From assembly GCA_937910905.1 (NCBI GenBank), contig CALEPV010000055.1, positions 1 to 39,267 of the forward strand: 39,267 bases of DNA. The letters run 5' to 3'. Under the pieces are notes generated by a model. That model was not told where the DNA came from, ran no database searches, and saw only the letters and a list, made by a program, of their open reading frames with translations. Positions 8,101-17,000 of the stretch are shown here, one piece after another (within the stretch, counting starts at the first letter, position 1; the number at the start of each line of letters is the position of its first letter). The position numbers and the translations under genes were made by a program. This stretch comes from an uncultured Prevotellaceae bacterium. GTDB lineage: Bacteria > Bacteroidota > Bacteroidia > Bacteroidales > Bacteroidaceae.

Positions 8101-9895
8101 GCACCCCATCCGATGTGCGCCAGGTGCCGCCATTGTCGGTCCACAGTTCGCTCGGAGCCTCGAAGTCGTCGGACAGGAGCACGTTGCCGCTGGCATCGGT
8201 CACCACCAGGTTGTCAAACCGAGCGGCGGTAGACCATGTAGACAGTCCCATGGTCTGATGCTCCATGTTGTCGCTGTTGCCGCTTTCGGTGAACTGCACG
8301 TTCTGTGCTCCAACGTTGTTGGACATCATGTGCTGGACCCAGTAGGAGGGCGTGCCGTAGCTGGCCGAGCTGTTGAAGCGTATCATGTCGGGCCGCCACA
8401 GCTGGTCGTTCTCATTAACAAAAATGGGAGCATACGAAGCCATGATGCACACATCGGAGTTGCGCTCCATGCCCAGCATATATATCGCTTCGCCCAGAGC
8501 TGCGGTGAGGTGCCCATTTGTGCCGAAGTCCTGCGTCACGGCGTACTCGCCGGCATACACTTTGTACTTGGCGCGGTCATAGGCATCGTACTTGTTGTAC
8601 TGGCCTGCGAACCATGAGGGCGACCGGTAGTAATGCTCATCCACCACCTCCACGGGGTTGTCGTTGCGCCACGAGGGCGAGTCTGTACCCCACGATTCGA
8701 CGTTGCCTATGCACACCACATCGGGGTAGCGGGCTTTGATGGCATCGTAGAACTGGCGGTAGCGCTCAGCATAGTGGTCGCTCTGGTCGATGTTGTTGGT
8801 TGATGTGAAGTTGTAGTTCTCGTTGCCAATCTCTATCAGCTTCAGGTTGAACGGTTCCGGGTGCCCGGCTGCGATGCGCCGTGCTCCCCACTCTGTGGAG
8901 CCGTCGCCGTTGGCATATTCCAGCGCATCCAGCGCCTCCTGTATGTATTCGTCCAGCTCGTCGTAGGCCTGATACCATCCGTGCCCCAGTCCTATGTTGA
9001 CCACAAACAGGGGCGCGGCGCCAAGATCCTCGGCCAGTTGCAGCATCTCGTGGAAGCCTAGACCATCGCTCACCCGATAGTTCCAGTTCACATTCCAATG
9101 CCCAGGACGCTCCTCTATGGGTCCTATTGTCTTCTTCCATTCGAAGCGGTTCGTCAGCCCGTCGCGAGCCTGCCCCTCCACGAAGCAGCCGCCCGGAAAG
9201 CGCATGAACCGTGGATGCATCGAGGCCAGCATCTCGGCCAGGTCGCGCCGGCAACCGTTGGGGCGGTTCTTGTAAGTGGGCGGCATCAGGCTCACCACAT
9301 CCCACAGCACCACGCCCGTCTTGGAGCATCGCAGGCCCAGACTGCCCGACGTGACGGTGGCGGTAGCCGTGATGGCGGCTTCAATCTTCTGCCACTCCTC
9401 CGTGAGCTGAACGTTGATGCTGGCTGAACCTACGGCGCTGTTGCCGCTATTGAGCAGCTGTACCGTAATGCGGCCGTTGTATGTGCTCTCTGCACGCACC
9501 CATGCGCTGAACGTGTAGGTCTCGCCCCGCACTATGCTTATACCCCAGTATCCACTATTCTTGAATCCGCCGTTTGACTGCGTGATACTGGTGCGCAGGC
9601 AGCAGGATTGTGCTTCGTTCAGCAAGCCCTCCGACACCAGCGATAGCGTGGCACCCGATATTGAGTTCCAATAGTCGGGTGCAGACGTATTGTCCTCAAA
9701 GGAGCGGTTGCGCACTAGCTCGGCATACAGACCACCGTCGCCTGCGTGGTTGATTTCCTCGAAGAACAGACCGTAGTGTAGCGGCCCGATGGCAGAACCT
9801 GCCCGGCCTGCATCGATGTTGAATGTCACTTGTGCCCCAAGTGGTAATGCTGATACCACAGCAATACTGAGCAAGAATGTGTAGAGTCTTTTCAT
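5192..9895 (-). CDS. Secreted GH51-GH43-type bifunctional arabinofuranosidase-like enzyme
   Basis: A 1567-aa exported enzyme with a signal peptide ending near residue 21 (ALPLGAQ). The N-terminal half is a GH51 alpha-L-arabinofuranosidase: the HYGLFFEEINHAGDGG start, acid/base Glu359 in IEIGNENYNF and nucleophile Glu450 in VYAGEYA. A LamG-like beta-sandwich (~570-715) is inserted before the GH51 C-terminal beta domain (~750-805). A second catalytic region (~940-1245) looks like a GH43 five-bladed propeller: RVWAPQFVWD, VIDADIFWN and QVEAPTSI supply the expected acidic residues. Then come a helical linker (~1255-1315), one module of the same type as in the neighbouring phosphatase-like protein (~1330-1500), and the tail YDISGRQ...GIYIV. 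Likely role: removing arabinose from arabinan or arabinoxylan outside the cell or at its surface. The promoter is at 9930-9937 and the next gene of the operon starts 50 bp downstream. GH51 is confident; GH43 is moderately confident. Confidence 0.88.
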   Translation of the reverse strand: MKRLYTFLLSIAVVSALPLGAQVTFNIDAGRAGSAIGPLHYGLFFEEINHAGDGGLYAELVRNRSFEDNTSAPDYWNSISGATLSLVSEGLLNEAQSCCLRTSITQSNGGFKNSGYWGISIVRGETYTFSAWVRAESTYNGRITVQLLNSGNSAVGSASINVQLTEEWQKIEAAITATATVTSGSLGLRCSKTGVVLWDVVSLMPPTYKNRPNGCRRDLAEMLASMHPRFMRFPGGCFVEGQARDGLTNRFEWKKTIGPIEERPGHWNVNWNYRVSDGLGFHEMLQLAEDLGAAPLFVVNIGLGHGWYQAYDELDEYIQEALDALEYANGDGSTEWGARRIAAGHPEPFNLKLIEIGNENYNFTSTNNIDQSDHYAERYRQFYDAIKARYPDVVCIGNVESWGTDSPSWRNDNPVEVVDEHYYRSPSWFAGQYNKYDAYDRAKYKVYAGEYAVTQDFGTNGHLTAALGEAIYMLGMERNSDVCIMASYAPIFVNENDQLWRPDMIRFNSSASYGTPSYWVQHMMSNNVGAQNVQFTESGNSDNMEHQTMGLSTWSTAARFDNLVVTDASGNVLLSDDFEAPSELWTDNGGTWRTSDGVLTQGSTSMQGSIYANSTDLGENYTISLQATKTAGDEGFLIAFRMSDTSNYCWWNLGGWGNTQHAVEWCRQGAKQTVAATSGSLVTGQTYNIRIEVRGDAVKCYLNGSLLHSFSLPVERQLYAATSLNAAQDTLIVKIVNPSATDLSTSLRISNATVTGGSQIVLTASSGTAENTMSTRKNVTPKSALMDNGPWTMENGQWVIPCSAPAYSLSILKLGVTDVTTATDITAPDASTVLAVSSQLDHLGKRFCYIHADTQLPTFVSGAKVEWSMQDETQYAQLVTTAASQLLHVEAPVVTGRDASGATEELASDAVAAGTLIATVTYEGGSKQVLCYPVHVAPADDAVGYLYAFMNSTQEITNFALGTKAGQAHEFNVLLNGAEVFPTAELARIEGGTRDAYLGRGTDRWPYVILATDMCVARSGVWNNYGFDIIRSRNLMQWESTTLDFRQGKQIFSDPDAVTDAYTTDAAYSLINRVWAPQFVWDREAGRWLVYYSLLSSNSGDSYDKIYYSYTDDFESVSQPRLFFDPGTAVIDADIFWNPYDSLYHMLFKREAASGSARGIYEATSPTLVGGTWTEVLHITFEGTNQVEAPTSIRRINEDDYTFTYMRYSGGSAYKYCDTDHLGLNPTASHTLKGTGNFQHGSILAITQDEWATLSAWGQIRDLLNEVRALRAATGSTVYDAAIAQAENALASDDIHAAATALPAAIQTLEDAKQNNLDQFVHPGETTDFTSLLANPRFDSTDGWQGTAWTAIGSSGVAEQFNKSDFDDYQVLLNMPAGIYTFQSQGFYRNGSKSTAWNARAAGTEQLIPVIYIAEVDDDGRVLQESSTHYMSIYDESVTGYTFSPFTYPNDVSSASAAFNTAGHYKGNAAQLTLHDVGHLRVGIRKTGPAVANDWLCVDNFQLSVEGIATGVAPAAIANGDCGRVNYIYDISGRQIPAQGAKARGIYIVRPAQGGTSYRQNATKIIR
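7499..7540. repeat. Six-unit 7-bp tandem repeat inside the GH51-GH43 ORF
   Basis: Six 7-bp units ending in CCAT (GACCCAT, TGTCCAT, TCTCCAT, GGTCCAT x2, TATCCAT) lie in frame within the coding sequence. They encode a Trp/Met/Asn/Gly-rich stretch (MDNGPWTMENGQW) in a loop of the GH51 C-terminal beta domain, between the KNVTPKSA strand and the YSLSILKL strand. The 42 bp equal 14 codons, so the frame is kept at the current copy number. The unit resembles the short intergenic repeats of this genome rather than normal coding sequence. Confidence 0.8.
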
Positions 9896-9929
9896 GGTGT
9901 TTCGCGGTTATGTTAGTATCAATTACCGA

Positions 9930-9937
9930 CAAAGGTA
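9930..9937 (-). promoter_or_regulatory. Bacteroidota -7 box for arabinan operon
   Basis: TACCTTTG on the minus strand, 34 bp upstream of the ATG at 9895, matches TAnnTTTG exactly. The predicted transcript would have a leader of about 28 nt. No convincing -33 TTG is visible. Confidence 0.7.
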
Positions 9938-9969
9938 TGATAATTCTTCTACACTCCCGCCATTACAGC

Positions 9970-10006
9970 AAAAAAAGCGTGCAAGTCGTGATGACCTGCA
10001 CGCTTT
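9970..10006 (-). terminator. Rho-independent terminator of dnaK
   Basis: A 10-bp stem (9974-9983 with 9997-10006) is followed on the minus strand by a run of seven Ts (9970-9976). It lies about 50 bp past the dnaK stop codon at 10055. This is the classical intrinsic-terminator arrangement. Confidence 0.85.
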
Positions 10007-10054
10007 ATTGATGTGCTTAGAGAGTATCGTTTGCAATAATAATGCTTCGCTTGC

Positions 10055-11983
10055 TTACTTCACCTCCTCGAAGTCGGCATCCTGGATGTTGTCGCCCTGC
10101 TTGCTGTTGCTGCCGCCTTGCTGGGCTCCACCCTGCTGGCCTGCGCCACCGAATGGGCCATTGGCACCTGCTGCGCCGCCAGCACCCTGAGCCTGGGCAT
10201 AGAGCTTCTTGGAAGCCTCGTTGAGCTGTGTCATAGCGGCATCGATGGCTGTGAGGTCCTGCGCCTTGTGGGCATCCTTCAGCTTCTGCACGGCTGCCTC
10301 AACCTCTGCCTTGATGTCAGCTGGCAGCTTGTCACCGCTGTCCTTCAGCATCTGCTCGGTCTGGAACACCATGCTGTCGGCCTGGTTGAGCTTGTCTACC
10401 TTCTCGCGCTCCTTCTTGTCGGCATCGGCATTGGCCTCGGCCTCAGCCTTCATGCGCTCAATCTCCTCCTTGGACAGACCGCTGGAGGCTTCGATGCGGA
10501 TGGCCTGCTCCTTGCCTGTGCCGAGATCCTTGGCAGATACCTTCAGGATACCGTCGCGGTCGATGTCGAAGCTAACCTCGATCTGTGGCACGCCGCGTGG
10601 TGCGGGAGCAATGCCGGTGAGGTTGAACTGACCGATGCTCTTGTTCTGCGATGCCATAGGACGCTCGCCCTGCAGCACGTGGATGGTAACCTCGGTCTGG
10701 TTGTCGGCAGCTGTGCTGAACACCTGCTTCTTGTTGGTCGGGATGGTGGTGTTGGCATCGATGAGCTTGGTCATCACGCCGCCCAGAGTCTCGATACCCA
10801 TTGACAGCGGAGTCACGTCAAGCAGTACCACATCCTCCACGCCGCTCTCGCGGTTGAGAATAGCACCTTGGATGGCAGCACCCACGGCCACTACCTCGTC
10901 GGGGTTTACACCCTTGGAAGGCACCTTGCCGAAGAAGTCCTCAACGAGCTTCTGGATGGCAGGGATGCGGCTGGAACCGCCCACGAGGATTACCTCGTCG
11001 ATGTCGGCGTTGGTCAGACCAGCATCTTGCATAGCCTTCTGGCACGGAACCTTGCAGGCCTGGATGAGACGGTCGGCCAGCTGCTCGAACTTGGCGCGTG
11101 TCAGCGTCATAACCAAGTGCTTAGGTACACCGTTCACAGCTGTGATGTACGGCAGGTTGATTTCTGTGCTGGAGCCGCTGGACAACTCTATCTTGGCCTT
11201 CTCGGCAGCCTCCTTCAGACGCTGAAGTGCCATCGGGTCCTGCTTGAGGTCGATACCCTCCTGACTCTTGAACTCAGCAGCCATCCAGTCGATGATTACC
11301 TGGTCGAAGTCGTCGCCGCCAAGGTGAGTGTCACCATTGGTGCTCAGCACTTCGAACACGCCGCCGCCGAACTCCAGGATGGAGATATCGAATGTACCGC
11401 CGCCGAGGTCGAACACAGCAATCTTCATGTCCTTGTTGGCCTTGTCAACGCCGTAGGCCAGAGCAGCAGCTGTAGGCTCGTTGACTATGCGCTTCACTTC
11501 GAGACCTGCAATCTGGCCTGCCTCCTTGGTGGCCTGACGCTGGGAGTCGCTGAAGTAGGCTGGTACGGTGATGACGGCCTCCGTCACCTCCTGACCGAGG
11601 TAGTCCTCGGCAGTCTTCTTCATCTTCTGCAGCACCATTGCGCTTATCTCCTGTGGAGTGTACAGACGGCCCTCGATGTTCACACGTGGAGTGTTGCCTG
11701 TGCCGCGGTCAACCTGATATGGCACACGGCCTATCTCGGTCTGAACCTGGTCGTAGGTCTCACCCATGAAACGCTTGATGCTGTAGATGGTGTTCTTTGG
11801 GTTGGTGATAGCTTGGCGCTTGGCTGGATCGCCCACCTTGCGCTCGCCGTCCTTCAAGAATGCCACGATGGAGGGAGTTGTGCGCTTGCCCTCGCTGTTT
11901 GTGATGACAACTGGCTCGTTGCCCTCAAATACGGATACGCAGGAGTTTGTCGTACCCAAGTCAATTCCAATAATCTTTCCCAT
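10055..11983 (-). CDS. dnaK: Chaperone DnaK (Hsp70)
   Basis: A 642-aa cytosolic Hsp70 of usual length. The start MGKIIGIDLGTTNSCV is the conserved phosphate-1 loop. The ATPase domain also shows VPAYFSDSQRQATKEAG, NEPTAAALAYG and FDLGGGTFD, and the substrate domain begins near DVTPLSMGIETLGG. The C-terminus is the typical disordered Gly/Ala/Gln-rich tail ending in EEVK. It binds unfolded polypeptides in an ATP-dependent cycle with DnaJ and GrpE, neither of which is encoded here. It is monocistronic: its own terminator lies downstream, and a sigma-54-type -24/-12 promoter (12063-12078) lies upstream, leaving a leader of about 70 nt. No CIRCE element or sigma-32-type promoter is apparent. Confidence 0.98.
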   Translation of the reverse strand: MGKIIGIDLGTTNSCVSVFEGNEPVVITNSEGKRTTPSIVAFLKDGERKVGDPAKRQAITNPKNTIYSIKRFMGETYDQVQTEIGRVPYQVDRGTGNTPRVNIEGRLYTPQEISAMVLQKMKKTAEDYLGQEVTEAVITVPAYFSDSQRQATKEAGQIAGLEVKRIVNEPTAAALAYGVDKANKDMKIAVFDLGGGTFDISILEFGGGVFEVLSTNGDTHLGGDDFDQVIIDWMAAEFKSQEGIDLKQDPMALQRLKEAAEKAKIELSSGSSTEINLPYITAVNGVPKHLVMTLTRAKFEQLADRLIQACKVPCQKAMQDAGLTNADIDEVILVGGSSRIPAIQKLVEDFFGKVPSKGVNPDEVVAVGAAIQGAILNRESGVEDVVLLDVTPLSMGIETLGGVMTKLIDANTTIPTNKKQVFSTAADNQTEVTIHVLQGERPMASQNKSIGQFNLTGIAPAPRGVPQIEVSFDIDRDGILKVSAKDLGTGKEQAIRIEASSGLSKEEIERMKAEAEANADADKKEREKVDKLNQADSMVFQTEQMLKDSGDKLPADIKAEVEAAVQKLKDAHKAQDLTAIDAAMTQLNEASKKLYAQAQGAGGAAGANGPFGGAGQQGGAQQGGSNSKQGDNIQDADFEEVK

Positions 11984-12062
11984 GATGATATTTGCTTTAT
12001 TTGTTGATTAAACAGTTTGTTACCACTGCTGCGCTTTGAGTGCAGGCAGTCACAAATATGTT

Positions 12063-12094
12063 AGCAAACGCCGTGCCAAACTGACATTTTGGCC
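12063..12094 (-). promoter_or_regulatory. Sigma-54-type promoter and dyad upstream of dnaK
   Basis: On the minus strand TGGCACGGCGTTTGCT (12078-12063) matches the sigma-54 consensus TGGCAC-N5-TTGCW, with GG and GC separated by exactly 10 nt. Three bases upstream lies TGACATTTTGGCC (plus strand 12082-12094), and TGTCAGTTTGGCA overlaps the -24 element. The same core, TTTGGCACGGCRTTWGCTA, recurs before groES. Use of RpoN is inferred from sequence alone. Confidence 0.7.
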
Positions 12095-12169
12095 GCGTAT
12101 TTGTGCGATATGGCAGATATCAACGCATAAAAGTAGCATAATGGCAGGCGTTATGTCACCAATAACTCG

Positions 12170-12177
12170 TACCTTTG
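12170..12177 (+). promoter_or_regulatory. -7 box for exported-protein/lipoprotein operon
   Basis: TACCTTTG followed by C matches the Bacteroidota -7 consensus exactly. The predicted start near 12184 gives a leader of about 10 nt to the ATG at 12195, or about 32 nt to the ATG at 12216. Confidence 0.7.
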
Positions 12178-12194
12178 CAGCGCAAATGCGAATT

Positions 12195-13562
12195 ATGAAC
12201 AAAGAACTGTCAGTTATGAAGCAATCCAAACTATACCTATTTATAATATTTAGTGTGATGCTACTTGCCGTCAGCATGGAGTTGAAGGCACAGAATGACT
12301 ATATAGTAAGCACGGAGCCTGAGCCTACTGCCGCCGATAGTGCCGTGGCAGCTGCTGCGACATCTTCCATGTCGCCGGAGGAGCAGTTCCTGAACGACAA
12401 CTTCCCATACCTGTCGATGTGCGACTGGGAGTACGGCATGAGGTTCATGGTGGTGCCTGGCGAGCGTGATGTCACCATGCGAACATTCACAGACTCCATA
12501 ACTGGCCATGAGGTGGGGACCGGCGAGCTGCTCCATAAGATTATGGAGTACGTGGGCCATCAGACCACGGAACGTGGCTGGTTCCGCCTGCTGTTCCATT
12601 GCGTGGACAACGAGAAGACCTACTACTACGAGGTGCGCAACTTCTCATTCGAGGAGTATTGCATCAAGGTGCAGGGCGGTGTGCCGGCATTGGCCTATCT
12701 GGGCGATGTCGACAAGGCTCGCGAACTGCTCATTGGCCACGAGCTGTGGCTCAAGCTGCCCACGGTCTACCGCGACCGCCAGAACAGCGCACGCGGCTAC
12801 GAGGAAAAGCAGTTGCGCTCCGACCAGCACGTCACCATCACTAAGATTGGTGTCGGCACGCGCGAGTATCCGGTGAAGATTGTATTCCAGACCGACGATG
12901 GCGAGCTGTTCTTCCAGACCGTGGCGATGAGCCGTACCAACAGCGGTATGCTGGACGATGAGTTTGTCACCTCGAAGGCTCACCACTACTTCGCTAACGC
13001 ATTCTCTCTGGGCAGCGATACCGATGCACGCTCGGCCAGCGTTGCAGGTCAGCTTAAGGGCAAGCAGATAACCACACGCCGTGCTACCCGCATGACACAC
13101 GCTGGAAGCAACAAGAACATCACTCAGGGCACGACATTCACCGTGATGGATGTCACAGCCCGTCCCAATAGCAACTACTATACCCTGCGCCTGCAGAATA
13201 GGCAGGGCGTCATCTATCAGAAGGATGTCACTTGGGTGAACGACAACGTGGCAGGCAATATCGATGGCAACGACGAGGCCTACTTCCCGGAGCTTTTCTC
13301 CATCGGTACCACGTACACTCCCAGCGACGGCGTGATACGGCACAACCAGGGTGGCACTTACAGCTCCGGTAGCGCTCCGTTCATGCATATGATGGGCGGT
13401 ATGGTAGAGAAGGGTATGACACAGGAAGAGGTGCGCATGAGCAAGGGCGACCCGCATCGCACGCACAGGCTCAACAGCGGCGGAACTCAGTGGGACTACG
13501 AGGATGGCACAAAGGTGGTCTTCGGTAGCAACGGGCGTGTGACACGCGTAATACGCAAATGA
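12195..13562 (+). CDS. Exported protein with C-terminal SmpA/BamE-like segment
   Basis: I do not recognise this as a named family. The reading frame is open from 12036, but the promoter at 12170-12177 puts the start at 12195 (455 aa) or at the second ATG, 12216 (448 aa), which gives a cleaner signal peptide (MKQSKLYLFII... cut after LKA before QN). An acidic, Ala-rich linker with repeated Glu-Pro follows. The middle is a soluble mixed region with no membrane segments. The C-terminal ~45 residues (GMTQEEVRMSKGDPHR, then WDYEDGTKVVFGSNGRV) resemble the SmpA/OmlA (BamE-like) fold seen in envelope proteins. The stop overlaps the next start (ATGA at 13559), so the two genes are translationally coupled. 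A periplasmic role is inferred. Confidence 0.8.
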   Translation: MNKELSVMKQSKLYLFIIFSVMLLAVSMELKAQNDYIVSTEPEPTAADSAVAAAATSSMSPEEQFLNDNFPYLSMCDWEYGMRFMVVPGERDVTMRTFTDSITGHEVGTGELLHKIMEYVGHQTTERGWFRLLFHCVDNEKTYYYEVRNFSFEEYCIKVQGGVPALAYLGDVDKARELLIGHELWLKLPTVYRDRQNSARGYEEKQLRSDQHVTITKIGVGTREYPVKIVFQTDDGELFFQTVAMSRTNSGMLDDEFVTSKAHHYFANAFSLGSDTDARSASVAGQLKGKQITTRRATRMTHAGSNKNITQGTTFTVMDVTARPNSNYYTLRLQNRQGVIYQKDVTWVNDNVAGNIDGNDEAYFPELFSIGTTYTPSDGVIRHNQGGTYSSGSAPFMHMMGGMVEKGMTQEEVRMSKGDPHRTHRLNSGGTQWDYEDGTKVVFGSNGRVTRVIRK

Positions 13563-13975
13563 ACCACATTTTGCATTCTACATTTCACATTGTCAAGCTA
13601 CTGCCCGCACTACTCGGCCTGACACTTATCTGCGCATGTACGTCGAAGGAACAGCCTGACGAAATGACAGCTGGCGAGGCTGCCGAGGGCTATTATCTCC
13701 TGCTGAAGAGCGGCCACTACGCCGCCTTCGTGGAGGGCATGGCAGGCATCGATGAGTTCCCTGAAGAATATCGTCGGCAGTTGCAGCAGCTTGTTGAGCA
13801 GCAGATGCAGACTCGCTGGCGGAAACATGGCCAGTGGTTAAGCATCGATGCGACCGATGTGCAGGAACAGGACAGCACAGCCAGCGTGATGCTGTCTATA
13901 ACCTACGCCGACAATACATCAGAGCAAATACTGCTCCCGATGATATTCATCGACGACGAGTGGTACATGCAGTAG
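13559..13975 (+). CDS. Small lipoprotein, SnoaL/DUF4878-like
   Basis: A 138-aa protein starting within the stop codon of the previous gene (ATGA). A hydrophobic segment ending LTLICAC gives a plausible lipobox with Cys27 lipidated. The mature part (AGEAAEGYYLLLKSGHYAAF..., ending in DDEWYMQ) resembles the NTF2-like DUF4878 group of Bacteroidota lipoproteins, where a helix pair precedes a curved sheet; this assignment is tentative. The first ~12 codons come from an AT-rich, quasi-repetitive stretch (13566-13592, repeated CATT) and look less conserved than the rest. Only 26 bp separate it from the convergent CHAT gene, with no terminator visible between them. Confidence 0.75.
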   Translation: MNHILHSTFHIVKLLPALLGLTLICACTSKEQPDEMTAGEAAEGYYLLLKSGHYAAFVEGMAGIDEFPEEYRRQLQQLVEQQMQTRWRKHGQWLSIDATDVQEQDSTASVMLSITYADNTSEQILLPMIFIDDEWYMQ

Positions 13976-14001
13976 TCCTGCACACCCCCGTTAACCATTT
14001 T

Positions 14002-17000
14002 CTAGATTGCATCTAAGAGGATAAATGCAGCCCAATACTTTGGAGCATTATAGCGTCCGTCCTCCAGTGTGCGCAGATAGTGCTGTGCCAGCGTGAGTGC
14101 CTTGTACTTGTCAAGGTGTCGGACAAAGAGGTTGCGGTAGAATTCGGTGATGAGCAGCTGGGTGGCTCGGTCGTCTACCTGCCAAAGTGTCATCATCAGA
14201 GAACCTACTCCGGCCTTCTTGAAACCGCGTTGCAGACCAAATACACCATCGCCTGTCACGCGCCCTTGTGCTGTCTCGCAGGCTGATAGTACCACAAGGT
14301 CGGTGTGGCTGAGATCCAAGCGCGAGAGCTCGCGAGCCGTCAGCACACCATCTTCTCCCGAGTAGTGAGTCTCGCCGAGTAGCGCTGCGGCACCGCAGAA
14401 CAGCAGTCCAGAGTTGCTCAGGGCTGCATCCTCGCTTGATGCATGCTGCGACAGCTCGCCAAGGTCGAAGTCGAAGGCACGATTGTCATCGCTGAAGAAG
14501 AATCCGTGTGTGGCAATGTGTATGATGTTGGGCGAGTTGCCGTCCAGACGTTTGAACGACTCTTCTGTAGCGTGATTGTTAGTAAGCGTTGTTGCGCTGA
14601 CACGATGCTCTGTGAGAATGCTGGAGATGGATTGCACCTCATCGAGAGTGCCAGGCAGATAGTCTATAGAGCCACAGGCAGAGCGTGCATGAGTAGCTTC
14701 AGCGGCAGTGGAGGCTTCGCGCAACTGCAATTGTGGTGCTGTTTCATCAGGTATTTCGTCGTAACTGATACCTCCGTAGAGCAGGGCCGAGATGTCGTGC
14801 TGTACAACGTCGTGTCGCCTGGTCAGCTGGCGTGTTGACGACAGACGCATCATGTTGAAACGCTCCGACATGAGCGTGCCGTGCTCATCGGCTGCATACT
14901 CAATGGGCAACTGATGCAACACGCCTGTAGGAGAGAAATATAGTGTGCCCACGGAGTCTATGACATCGAGGATAGGATGCCACACGGCATCGTAGCTGCG
15001 TGTGGGTGATGTCTGGCTGTTCATGCTGGCCGACAGCTCTGGCAGCGACACATAGATGGGTGCGGTAAGTGTCGGCGTAATAACAAGTGCGCCATAGAGC
15101 GTGTCGGGTAGAAACACATACGACACAAATTCGATTGCTGCTTCGTTGCTACGCAGATGGCTCTGGACATTCTGCCACTGGCATTCAAGACCGCTGGTGA
15201 AGTCGCCTGCGCGCTGTGAGTCGCTGGCGAGCTGTCGCTCCAGCTGCGCTATGCGAATAGCTAGCGAGTCGGCTGTTGCTGTGCTTGTGGAGTGGTCGAA
15301 AAGGTCGCGTGTCTGCTTCAGCTCCTGCAGTTTGGCTTTCATGCGCTCGTCGCCATGCTCCATGATTAATGTGCTCAGTTCCTGCTGCGCGTTGAGGAAC
15401 AGCTGCTTGGAGAGCAGGGCAACATCATAGGCCAGGCCTGCATCATTGCTGTCGCTGGTGTATGAAGCCAGCATTGAGGTGACATTCATTATGCTGCTTG
15501 CCATCTCATCGTCTGTCGCTTGTAGTGATGAGCTGTTGAGCAGGCTCCATCGTATCAATGGCTGAATCTTCATCACGCGCGCTCTCACATAATCCTGTGC
15601 TGCCGCCCATCGCTGCTCGTGGAGCAGAAGCGGGAATTCGATGTCTCGTAGTGTGGAAATGTGATACTCGTTGATGGTGCTGGCTTTGATGGTGTCCGGT
15701 GAGAACCTCGTAGGCCATTCATTGACTATGAAGTATGAATCGCCTATGTGGAATGAATATAGTTCGTCGAGTAGCTGTCGTGCTTTGGAGTAGTCGCGAC
15801 AGTAGAGAGCTGCTTGCGTGCACGTGCGGAGCATTTGTTGGTATTCGTCGAGCTGTCTGTAGTCAGGCACACGGAGAAGCTGCGTCATGCAGCTGTCAAT
15901 CCACTCCAGCTCCTCTTTAGGGTTCTTGCATACGTAGCCTAAATGGTGCTTGTGGAGATAGTATCTGCGCAGCTCAGTGATACCGCCATGCTGCGTCCAC
16001 CAGTCTGCGATTTGGCCGATCTCTGCTGCCGCTTGTGGAGTCTGCTTGCAGGCCGAGGCTTTCTGAAGATACCGGCAGGGATAGGAAGGCATGTTGGCTA
16101 TGGCAGGCCGTGCGGCGAGCAGCGCATCAAAGACCATATCTATAGTCTCAGCGCTGATGCCGTACAATTCTGTGGCGTGGAGTAAGCTTACTGTATCTGA
16201 AATCTGCGGCGACAGCAGATAGGGCAGCAGGAAGTATGCAGCAGAGTCGCGCCAGCCGAGGGCACGGCATGAGATGGAGATGAGATTGCCTGCGGAGCTG
16301 AGGCTGTCGAGTTCTTCCTGCGTCAGCGGAACGTTGTTGCGCCTGGAGCGGGCAAATATCTCATCCAGCCCGCGACGTGCTACACGGATGCTTTGTTGAT
16401 AGCTGCCATACTCCTGTAGCAAATCCACCATATCTTTCCAGCCGAGCCGTTGTGCGTGCTCTAATGCATATTCGATGTTGTGGCCGTAGCGCCCCATGTT
16501 GAGCAAGCGATCCTCTGCATCGTGAGCTTCATCGCTGTTCTTGCCGTAGAGACGCTTGGCGAACTCGAAGATTTGCTCACGCAGGGGGCGAGCCTCTGTG
16601 TCGTAGTAATCGTAGCATTCGTTCATGGTACACAGCGCATTGTAGTAGTGCTCATCCTGCTCGCCATAGATGCGCTTCACATTGGCCACCAGCTCCTCAG
16701 CGCAGGAGCGGGCCGTGAGTGTGTCCTTTGCCGTAACGAGAAGTGAGTTTATCACTCCTATTGACATCTCAAATATATAGGTATCAACAGCTTCGACATA
16801 CTCGTCGCTACCGTTCTTATATATGCGTTCAGCTGTGGCAAGCATCTGGTGTGTAAGCTCTACATACTGCCGGTCGGTCTGTGCGTATAAGTAGCGCCGG
16901 CTCTCAAGAGCCTCGTAGTAATGCTGGTCTCGGTCGCCATAGAGCCTTTGGATTGTGGCTACATAGTCTGTCGCGCATTGTCGTGCATAGATGGTGTCGT

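Noticed and set aside
12063..12078. CIRCE/HrcA operator at dnaK
   Set aside because: No TTAGCACTC-N9-GAGTGCTAA inverted repeat is present; the conserved sequence fits a -24/-12 promoter instead.
12036..12194. Upstream extension of the exported protein to 12036
   Set aside because: The segment contains the divergent dnaK promoter and this gene's own -7 box, and would hide the signal peptide.
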